Below are positions 1 through 5,025 of a DNA stretch of 5,785 nt, piece by piece. Made by a program: the position numbers and the translations under genes. The notes under the pieces are model-generated. The model worked only from the letters and a program-made list of their open reading frames with translations. It ran no database searches and was not told the origin of the DNA. Source of the DNA: Thermoplasmata archaeon. Lineage in GTDB: Archaea > Thermoplasmatota > Thermoplasmata > Sysuiplasmatales > Sysuiplasmataceae. Position 1 is the stretch's first letter. Each line of letters opens with the position of its first letter. The DNA lies in the NCBI GenBank assembly GCA_021796175.1, contig JAJYOM010000106.1, positions 1 through 5,785 of the forward strand. The letters are read 5' to 3'.

Positions 1-570
1 ACCAGACCATTGTATATCAAAATTCCCAAGTTCCCCGGTCGGGGTGGAAAACACCGTATTAAGACCAAACTTCTCTGAAATCCTTTTGGCAAAACCAGAT
101 GACTTTTCAGCTGAAGTACCTCGTACTATAACACGGTCCAGGCTCCTCACACAGCTTGCTGCTTCAATCTGGGTCTCAGCCTGGTAACCAGTCCCTATGC
201 ACGCCAGCACACTTGCGTCCTTCCTCGCCAGCAAATCCGTCATTACGCCGGATGCCGCTCCAGTCCTCATTTGACCAAGCCTTCCGGCCTCCATGATACA
301 CAATGGTCTGGTGTCTTCTGAAGAAAACATGACCACCAGGAAATTTGTATTGAGCCTGTTTCCGAAATAGACCTTTAGCCCAGACAGCCCAAGTGCGTCG
401 ATGGAAACAGGAAGCATATTCAGTGTTCCCTTTTTGCTCTGTACCCGGCTCCTGGCAAGTGATTTTACCTGGTTCTCAGCCTGCAGCTCAAACCCTTTTC
501 TTACCTGGTCAATTGTCTCTTCCATATTCAGGAGTCCTTCGACGTCCTTTTCATTCAGATAGAGCGGCAT
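1..570 (-). CDS. Ornithine cyclodeaminase / mu-crystallin family NAD(P)-dependent enzyme (3' part missing)
   Basis: I translated this minus-strand frame by hand from an ATG at 570-568; it stays open for 190 codons to the window edge, so the C-terminal part (family members are usually about 310-330 residues) is missing. Family marks seen: a GLK motif near residues 64-66, the conserved RTGAASG at 102-108, and a Rossmann dinucleotide loop IGTGYQA at 125-131, followed by a FAKRISEKFG helix typical after the second strand. Members include ornithine cyclodeaminase (ornithine to proline plus ammonia), archaeal alanine dehydrogenase, and ketimine or opine-type reductases; the visible part does not separate these. 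The start is supported by AGGTGA on the minus strand at 582-577, six bases before the ATG. That site overlaps the TAG stop of the upstream redoxin gene, so the two genes are probably cotranscribed and translationally coupled. Family is confident, substrate unknown. Confidence 0.88.
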   Translation of the reverse strand, partial: MPLYLNEKDVEGLLNMEETIDQVRKGFELQAENQVKSLARSRVQSKKGTLNMLPVSIDALGLSGLKVYFGNRLNTNFLVVMFSSEDTRPLCIMEAGRLGQMRTGAASGVMTDLLARKDASVLACIGTGYQAETQIEAASCVRSLDRVIVRGTSAEKSSGFAKRISEKFGLNTVFSTPTGELGNFDIQWSG

Positions 571-580
571 CTTGGCTCAC

Positions 581-1099
581 CTACCGCTGCAGTTTGCCTC
601 CGCCTGTTTCCTTCTGACCCGCGTCGCGCAGCGCCGACCTTCCCATCTGGTCTCGCAGAGCATATAGCGCCTGCCTGCTGAATTTGTTGGAATCAACACT
701 TCTGAACGGTTTGGACACATTGCCTTCCCTATCGATCACAAAGCCGTATTTTCGTGGTTTCTTTAACAGGTAGCCCTCAACCGCTCCATATTTCCTGAAG
801 AGGGCAGCAGTCGGATCCGGGAATATCGGATAGTTCAACTGATGCTCTTCGTGGAATTTGCTCACAGCTTCAGAATCCGCATTAATGACAGTTATGACGG
901 AAGCCTTGAGTGCCTTGAATTCATTGTAGTCGTCTCTGAAGTTATCAACAATCTCACCAGCATCCCTGTGTGTGATATCAGGAACAAACAATAGCACGAC
1001 TGGGCCGGTCTGTATGACGGTGGCAAGACTGGCCATGGTACCATCAGGTGAAGTCAGTGTGAAGTCAGGCGCTTTGTCTCCTTTTGTCGGTGTTTTCAT
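581..1099 (-). CDS. Peroxiredoxin-fold (AhpC/TSA, BCP-like) protein lacking all cysteines
   Basis: This 172-residue protein has the thioredoxin-like peroxiredoxin layout: GDKAPDFTL near residues 7-15, a VVLLFVPD strand at 34-41, the FRDDYNEFK helix at 54-62, ASVITVINADS at 66-76, NYPIFPDP at 89-96, KYGAVEG at 103-109 and a GFVIDREGNV strand-turn at 119-128. Lined up with bacterioferritin comigratory protein/PrxQ, the peroxidatic Cys falls on Ala47 and the common resolving Cys on Asp52. There is no Cys anywhere in the chain, so ordinary thiol peroxidase activity is not expected. The last 20 residues are Gly/Lys/Arg-rich and look disordered. The ATG at 1099 follows GAAGTGAT on the minus strand (1110-1103), a partial Shine-Dalgarno, and a TATA-like box near 1140-1149. 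The gene lies 10 bases upstream of the cyclodeaminase-family gene, likely in one operon. A structural, chaperone-like or regulatory role is possible; function unknown. Confidence 0.88.
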   Translation of the reverse strand: MKTPTKGDKAPDFTLTSPDGTMASLATVIQTGPVVLLFVPDITHRDAGEIVDNFRDDYNEFKALKASVITVINADSEAVSKFHEEHQLNYPIFPDPTAALFRKYGAVEGYLLKKPRKYGFVIDREGNVSKPFRSVDSNKFSRQALYALRDQMGRSALRDAGQKETGGGKLQR

Positions 1100-1138
1100 A
1101 TTATCACTTCAAACAGTTATCTTTGTAAAAGGCGAATT

Positions 1139-1150
1139 GGTTTAAATTTG
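1139..1150 (-). promoter_or_regulatory. Candidate TATA box for the redoxin-cyclodeaminase operon
   Basis: On the minus strand this reads CAAATTTAAACC, an archaeal TATA-like stretch. Its centre lies about 45 bases before the redoxin ATG at 1099, so transcription starting about 26 bases downstream would give a leader near 19 bases, enough for the GAAGTGAT ribosome site at 1110-1103. This is by pattern only. Confidence 0.45.
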
Positions 1151-1356
1151 TCGCTTAGGCCCCAAAGTCCCGGAAGGGATGTCCATGTCATTCTGAAACA
1201 GTCACATGATTTTCCTGTACCCTGTGGGCGTGCAACGGACTTCAGCCTCAATTGCTAAAATATTGCGTGGTACTTTTTAACGGTATTAATGCAAATCTGC
1301 GAAGAACTGGACCAATTGTACCTCTTATCAATAACATGATGCGGACGTGTAAACAC

Positions 1357-1378
1357 TCGGGACTTAATAAACTCCCGA
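1357..1378. repeat. Inverted repeat TCGGGA-N10-TCCCGA (possible operator)
   Basis: Two perfect 6-base arms, TCGGGA at 1357-1362 and TCCCGA at 1373-1378, are separated by 10 AT-rich bases, giving centres about one helical turn and a half apart. Immediately before it, GTGTAAACAC at 1347-1356 also has inverted GTGT/ACAC arms. The site lies upstream of the tes-like TATA box, where activators often bind. It could be chance; no known regulator motif is recognised. Confidence 0.3.
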
Positions 1379-1413
1379 ACGAAATTATTGATCGTGATTC
1401 TGTAATTCTTCGT
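1379..1413. repeat. Imperfect inverted repeat upstream of tes promoter
   Basis: The arm ACGAAATTA at 1379-1387 pairs with TAATTCTTCGT at 1403-1413 if a two-base bulge is allowed (ACGAA with TTCGT, ATTA with TAAT), with a 15-base spacer. It ends about 28 bases before the tes-like TATA box. It is a weak candidate for a regulator site or part of a structured RNA. Confidence 0.2.
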
Positions 1414-1435
1414 ATCGCGTAGCACTAAAAACTAC

Positions 1436-1450
1436 AAAATGTTTAAATTA
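1436..1450 (+). promoter_or_regulatory. Candidate BRE/TATA promoter for the tetraether synthase gene
   Basis: GTTTAAATTA at 1441-1450 is preceded by A-rich bases (AAAAT around 1436-1440) that could act as a TFB recognition element. With the usual spacing of about 26 bases from the box centre, transcription would start near 1471 and leave a leader of about 11 bases before the ATG at 1482. No Shine-Dalgarno sequence precedes that ATG, which fits a near-leaderless mRNA. Confidence 0.5.
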
Positions 1451-1481
1451 ATCGGGCATGTTCGAAGCGTCGGGCTGAATA

Positions 1482-3275
1482 ATGGCTACAATCATGGAAC
1501 ATGTAGTGAGCTCTGAGCTAGATGATATTCCTGACTTCGAGCTTAGTCCGAATGCCAGATTTGAATCGAGGGCAGAAGCCTGGAGCGCTCTCAAGCACCT
1601 ACTGACTGAAGATATGAAGCCTCTGAGAGTTACGATGAGTCTGTGTCCAGAGTGCACGGCTGACAAGAAATGGGACACCATGAAGGTTCCAGCGGTTGTC
1701 TATGCGCACAATGGCATGGTTAACATGGTGAAGGAATGCAGGGAGCATGGTGTTGTGCAGGACAAGTACTGGGAGGATGTCGACATGTATGTCACGGCCG
1801 AACGGTACAAGGACCCCGGTATCAAGCTGCTCAACCCGCAGGTTGATTTCAAAGCTTCCAAGATCGATTGCCCCAAGCACTGCGGGCTATGTGTGAAGCA
1901 CAAGTCGCACACCGGTCTTGGAAACATTGTTGTAACCAACAGGTGCGATCTCGCCTGCTGGTACTGTTTCTTCTACGCCAAGGAAGGCGAACCGATATAC
2001 GAACCTACTCAGGACCAGATAAGGAAAATGCTCCTGAAGATGAAAAATGAGAAACCCATCGGTGCAAATGCCGTTCAGATTACTGGCGGAGAGCCCACTC
2101 TCAGGGACGACATAATAGATATAATCAAGATTGCAAGGGACGTCGGATATGAACATGTCCAGCTTAACACAGACTCCGTCAACTTTTCAAGGAAGCCGGA
2201 ACTTGTAAAAGCTGTAAGGGAAGCCGGCTCGAATGTCGTCTACATGAGCTTCGATGGCGTCACTCCGGAAGTCAACAGGAAGAACTACTACGAAGCGCCG
2301 CTTGCGCTTGAGAACTGCAGAAAGGCGGAGCTTGGCGTTGTGCTTGTACCGACTGTCATAGGTGGTGTAAATGATCACCAGCTGGGAGCAATACTAAGGT
2401 TTGGCTCGGCAAACAGCGATGTGGTCAGGGCAGTAAACTTCCAGCCTGTATCTCTTGTCGGCAGGATGCCGAAGAAGCAGAGGGAGATGCAGCGTGTGAC
2501 TATACCCGGCTGCATTAAGAAAATAGAGGAACAGACTGATGGTGAAATCACGAAAGAGGACTTCTTCACAGTGCCTTCAACCACAAAGCTTACCAATTTC
2601 ATCGAGGCGTTCACTGGCGAAGACAAATACAGGCTTTCCATCCACTTTGCATGCGGTGCAGGCACCTACGTTTTCAGGACGAACGACAACAAGCTGGTTC
2701 CTGTAACCAGGTTCATAGATGTTGACGGATTGTTCGATTACCTCCAGGAAAGAGCGGATGACATCAACAACGCGAAGAACAAGAAACTCGCCAGGGCAAA
2801 GGCAGCACTGCAGGTCATATCAAAGATAAACTCATTCATTGATTACGACAGGGTGCCGCCGGAACTCCACATCAGGCGTATGCTGATGAAGGCGCTTATG
2901 AGCGGAAACTACGACGGGCTGAAGGACTTCCACAAGAGGTCGCTCTTTATCGGGTTCATGCACTTCATGGATCCGTACAACTACGATGTCGACAGGGTGG
3001 AGAAGTGTGATATACACTATGCAATGCCTGACGGCAGGGTCGTGCCATTCTGTGCATTCAATGTGATCCCTGAAATGTACAGGGACAAAGTGCAGAGGAA
3101 GTACTCAATTCCCGCAAAAGACTACGAGGAGAAGACCGGCAAGAAGCTGAGATTCGACAAATTCAGGAGGGACTACACTCCTGAATACAAGAAGCAGATT
3201 GCCGACAAGTACTACATAAATCCACTTGGGGCGGAGAACATACCGACCGCTCTTCCTGTGATCAGGGCAAAGTAG
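1482..3275 (+). CDS. tes: Radical SAM tetraether lipid synthase (Tes / GDGT-MAS family)
   Basis: This 597-residue protein matches the MJ0619-like family shown to form biphytanyl chains by carbon-carbon coupling of two archaeol tails, giving tetraether membrane lipids. The radical SAM cluster motif is CX3CX2C at Cys155, 159 and 162 (CDLACWYC), followed by the SAM-binding TGGEPTLR at 201-208 and LNTDSV at 228-233. An N-terminal metal site is suggested by CPEC (55, 58) and Cys86, with a second CX3CX2C at Cys130, 134 and 137 just before the core. Further cysteines at 279, 344, 391, 509 and 524 may hold another auxiliary cluster; the family structure is known to carry three 4Fe-4S clusters and a rubredoxin-like iron. 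No signal peptide or membrane span is evident, so it probably acts at the cytoplasmic membrane face. The first ATG after the likely transcription start (about 1471) was chosen. It is monocistronic and convergent with the dph6-like gene. Related radical SAM methylase-like paralogues are the main alternative. Confidence 0.88.
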   Translation: MATIMEHVVSSELDDIPDFELSPNARFESRAEAWSALKHLLTEDMKPLRVTMSLCPECTADKKWDTMKVPAVVYAHNGMVNMVKECREHGVVQDKYWEDVDMYVTAERYKDPGIKLLNPQVDFKASKIDCPKHCGLCVKHKSHTGLGNIVVTNRCDLACWYCFFYAKEGEPIYEPTQDQIRKMLLKMKNEKPIGANAVQITGGEPTLRDDIIDIIKIARDVGYEHVQLNTDSVNFSRKPELVKAVREAGSNVVYMSFDGVTPEVNRKNYYEAPLALENCRKAELGVVLVPTVIGGVNDHQLGAILRFGSANSDVVRAVNFQPVSLVGRMPKKQREMQRVTIPGCIKKIEEQTDGEITKEDFFTVPSTTKLTNFIEAFTGEDKYRLSIHFACGAGTYVFRTNDNKLVPVTRFIDVDGLFDYLQERADDINNAKNKKLARAKAALQVISKINSFIDYDRVPPELHIRRMLMKALMSGNYDGLKDFHKRSLFIGFMHFMDPYNYDVDRVEKCDIHYAMPDGRVVPFCAFNVIPEMYRDKVQRKYSIPAKDYEEKTGKKLRFDKFRRDYTPEYKKQIADKYYINPLGAENIPTALPVIRAK

Positions 3276-3294
3276 GCAGTATACCAAACGGCTT

Positions 3295-3972
3295 TCACAA
3301 TTTCTTCTTTCTCTCTATTTTCAATATGGTAAGAACGGAACTGCTCACACCGGCAGATGTGCTGCAGTCCGCTATGCTCAGCGACTCCCTGTGCAGAGGA
3401 CTGTCGAGGGTGAATGTTTCATATTCACCACCCTCACCACACTGGTTTACTCCTTTCTTCCTGTTAAGCTCTTCAAGCTCCTGTATAAGGCTGTCGTCAA
3501 TAAGCCTCCCGAGATGTTTTTGTCCAAGCCCTTCCGCAGCAGTGGCAACTATGACAGCTCTAATGCCGGCATAAACCATGTCCTTCAGCAGCGTGCCCTG
3601 ATCTTTTCGCCAGAGTGGCGAAAAACAGACGACACCGGCCTCATGGCACAGCATGTCAATCCGGGTGAACTGGAAGTCGGACTGTATTGCACCGGTCACT
3701 ATTCCCTCCGCCCCCAGTTTTACGGCTTCCCTGATTAGACTTGCCAGGACGGTGAGTTCCTCATCCCCTCCAGCCCTCGCTGCAATTAGCTTCTTACCCA
3801 TTGACTCGGCCAGGTAACTGACCATTTCCATGTTTGGCGTATGGAACATCATCGATTGTTTATCGGCTGGAAAAATGGAAAGCAAGTAGGGTATCTCGTG
3901 ACCCTGTTCCTCCATGATCATCATTGCATACGAGGAGTCCTTCCCACCCGAGCAGAGTGCCGCGAGTTTCAT
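3295..3972 (-). CDS. dph6: Diphthine-ammonia ligase family (Dph6) PP-loop ATPase
   Basis: The 225-residue product belongs to the adenine-nucleotide alpha-hydrolase (PP-loop) Dph6 family, which amidates diphthine on the modified histidine of elongation factor 2 using ATP and ammonia, the last step of diphthamide synthesis. Signature motifs are the PP-loop SGGKDS at residues 8-13, GAIQSDFQFTR at 94-104, the FSPLW strand at 117-121, and GEGGEYETFTLDSPLH at 179-194. The length fits the short archaeal form without the C-terminal YjgF-type domains of eukaryotic Dph6. The frame is open back to an ATG at 4038, but family members begin just before the PP-loop strand (MKLAALCSGG), so I chose the ATG at 3972; an ATG at 3984 with GGTGGGA just before it is also possible. 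The 4038 start lies only about 10 bases from the likely TATA box. The end is Lys-rich. Gene context gives no functional partner. Confidence 0.88.
   Translation of the reverse strand: MKLAALCSGGKDSSYAMMIMEEQGHEIPYLLSIFPADKQSMMFHTPNMEMVSYLAESMGKKLIAARAGGDEELTVLASLIREAVKLGAEGIVTGAIQSDFQFTRIDMLCHEAGVVCFSPLWRKDQGTLLKDMVYAGIRAVIVATAAEGLGQKHLGRLIDDSLIQELEELNRKKGVNQCGEGGEYETFTLDSPLHRESLSIADCSTSAGVSSSVLTILKIERKKKL
3301..3321 (+). terminator. Pyrimidine/T-rich tract, candidate terminator for the tes transcript
   Basis: Fifteen of these 21 plus-strand bases are T and only one is a purine, beginning 26 bases after the tes-like stop codon. Archaeal polymerase terminates on T-rich runs without needing a hairpin. 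The tract is also the coding strand complement of the Lys-rich C-terminus of dph6, so its composition may simply reflect that protein tail. Confidence 0.35.
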
Positions 3973-4041
3973 TTCAAAGTGCATTCCCACCACAGTGAGA
4001 TAAGCCTTTTCTCCGGCGCTCGCGACAGCGTGCCTCAATCA

Positions 4042-4054
4042 CACTATTATATCT
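4042..4054. promoter_or_regulatory. Candidate TATA element shared by dph6 and the zinc-ribbon operon
   Basis: CTATTATATC (4044-4053) reads as a TATA box in both directions (GATATAATAG on the minus strand). On the plus strand its centre is about 26 bases before the ATG at 4074, which predicts transcription starting at or next to the start codon. On the minus strand it would start RNA near 4022, some 40-50 bases before the dph6 start codons. A second weak minus-strand TATA-like site, TTATCTC at 4003-3997, could instead give a leaderless dph6 message from 3972. Confidence 0.5.
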
Positions 4055-4073
4055 CTCGCAGATTCACCACATC

Positions 4074-4262
4074 ATGTACTGTCCAAGATGCTTGAAATCC
4101 ATCCCTGATGACAAAGTGGATGACATATCCGAAAAACTGAAGAGTACCATGGGTAACAGGCTGCTGGAGGAGGGTAAGTGTCCAGTATGCGGAACTGTGC
4201 TTGTCAGGGAGTATGGGACAGTGCAGAAGATGAACGACATTGAAAGGGGCAACAGGAGCTGA
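4074..4262 (+). CDS. Small zinc-ribbon protein
   Basis: This 62-residue protein has two CPxC knuckles, CPRC at residues 3-6 and CPVC at 36-39, the arrangement of a four-cysteine zinc ribbon with a 29-residue charged, probably helical, insert between them (DDKVDDISEKLK...). The C-terminal 20 residues are polar and end without further motif. The gene appears leaderless: the TATA-like element at 4044-4053 places transcription initiation at about the ATG, and no Shine-Dalgarno site precedes it. The stop lies four bases before the creatininase-family start and the next gene's ribosome site (AGGAG, 4254-4258) is inside its last codons, so it is the first gene of an operon with that enzyme and RpiA. 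Such ribbons bind nucleic acids or proteins; no specific function can be assigned. Confidence 0.8.
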   Translation: MYCPRCLKSIPDDKVDDISEKLKSTMGNRLLEEGKCPVCGTVLVREYGTVQKMNDIERGNRS

Positions 4263-4266
4263 TACA

Positions 4267-4977
4267 ATGGTATTGAGCTACGATGAACTTACATTTGAGT
4301 CTTTTGAAGTGGAACTTAAAGGAGATCCGATTTGCATTCTGCCCGTTGGCGCCACTGAGGAACATGGCAGACATCTGCCGCTCGGTTCCGACAGCTTTCA
4401 GGCATACAGCACAGCGAGGGCGCTCGCTGAAAGGGTGAAGGGTCTGGTCCTTCCTCCACTTTCCTACGGCGTATCGTCATCTCTGAAGGACTTCCCAGGA
4501 ACTATCTCCCTCAGCTTCGAGGCGCTCCACCTTGTGGTCAGAGACATACTTAGGGAACTCATCCGGAATGGCATAAGGAAGATAGTCGTACTGTCTTCAC
4601 ATGGTGCTCAGGCACACATGTCGGCAATCAGGACGGCGTGCGAAGAGGCTGCCGACCAGGGCGATGCCAAGATAATGGCTCTCTGCGATTACGAAATTGC
4701 ATACAAGCTCCGTGGAACCGACTCGATACCAGTCGACGACGGCCATGGCGGTGTCGTCGAGACAAGCAGGATGCTTGTGTTCACACCGACGCTGATTGGA
4801 GATGCTAGGCCAATCGGGAAGGACAGCACGCCCGCCTATCTTGTTTCTAGGCACAAGAAGAGATACATGACCGAAGGTATAATCGGCGACAGTTCCAAGG
4901 CATCTTCCGAACTGGGTAAAAAGATCAACAGCTATGTCGTGGAGGAACTTGTCAAGGCCGTCAGAGCGGTGATGTAG
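4267..4977 (+). CDS. Creatininase-superfamily metal-dependent amidohydrolase
   Basis: The 236-residue product has the creatininase fold signature EEHGRHLPLGSD at residues 31-42: Glu31, His33 and Asp42 match the spacing of the family's metal ligands (Glu34, His36, Asp45 in creatininase). His112 in SHGAQ (111-115) replaces the usual NGHGGN loop, and DDGHGGVVETS (157-167) supplies the HxGxxETS-like motif with Glu165. The superfamily hydrolyses amide or cyclic amide bonds and includes creatininase, mycofactocin peptidase MftE and the archaeal formylamino-pyrimidine deformylase ArfB of riboflavin/F420 synthesis; the substrate here cannot be read from sequence. The start at 4267 is chosen over an upstream in-frame ATG at 4240 because AGGAG at 4254-4258 lies eight bases before it and the conserved domain begins right after. 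It follows the zinc-ribbon gene by four bases. Its TAG stop is in the same frame as the downstream rpiA. Confidence 0.87.
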   Translation: MVLSYDELTFESFEVELKGDPICILPVGATEEHGRHLPLGSDSFQAYSTARALAERVKGLVLPPLSYGVSSSLKDFPGTISLSFEALHLVVRDILRELIRNGIRKIVVLSSHGAQAHMSAIRTACEEAADQGDAKIMALCDYEIAYKLRGTDSIPVDDGHGGVVETSRMLVFTPTLIGDARPIGKDSTPAYLVSRHKKRYMTEGIIGDSSKASSELGKKINSYVVEELVKAVRAVM

Positions 4978-5006
4978 CTGCCCGCGGTAACAGACATTGA
5001 TGAATC

Positions 5007-5016
5007 GAGGAGAAGG
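5007..5016 (+). promoter_or_regulatory. Purine-rich Shine-Dalgarno-like site before the RpiA ATG
   Basis: GAGGAGAAGG ends nine bases before the ATG at 5026 and contains GAGGAG, which could pair with the 16S rRNA tail at a slightly long spacing (13 bases). It favours the ATG at 5026 as the start, although the same bases read in frame as Ser-Arg-Arg-Arg of the helix that RpiA homologues normally have at their N-terminus. Confidence 0.35.
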
Positions 5017-5025
5017 GCTGCGGAA

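Larger units (their letters stand above)
1100..1481. other. Divergent intergenic region between redoxin and tes
   Basis: A 382-base gap separates two divergent genes, long for such a compact segment. It holds one TATA-like element near each end and, roughly 70-125 bases before the tes-like start, two inverted repeats (1357-1378 and 1379-1413). No open frame with family resemblance was seen; the longest plus-strand frame examined (ATG at 1336, 28 codons) looks like chance. I see no tRNA or clear riboswitch structure. The region is AT-richer than the flanking genes, as expected for control DNA, and a short noncoding RNA cannot be excluded. Confidence 0.6.

Noticed and set aside
1336..1422. A 28-codon plus-strand frame in the divergent intergenic region
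   Set aside because: It has no ribosome site, no recognisable motif, and overlaps the inverted repeats; chance is the simplest explanation.
1458..1478. A six-codon upstream frame (ATG at 1458, TGA at 1476) before tes
   Set aside because: The predicted transcription start near 1471 lies inside it, so it would not be in the mRNA unless a promoter further upstream is used.
3391..3738. Plus-strand open frames (82 and 115 codons) opposite dph6
   Set aside because: They lack motifs and overlap the conserved PP-loop protein on the other strand, so they are shadows.
3973..4038. N-terminal extension of Dph6 from the ATG at 4038
   Set aside because: The extra 22 residues do not resemble the family, whose members start at the PP-loop strand, and the ATG sits too close to the likely TATA element to be in the message.
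4240..4266. N-terminal extension of the creatininase-family protein from the ATG at 4240
   Set aside because: It overlaps the zinc-ribbon gene and the extra nine residues match no family feature; the ATG at 4267 has a well-placed AGGAG.
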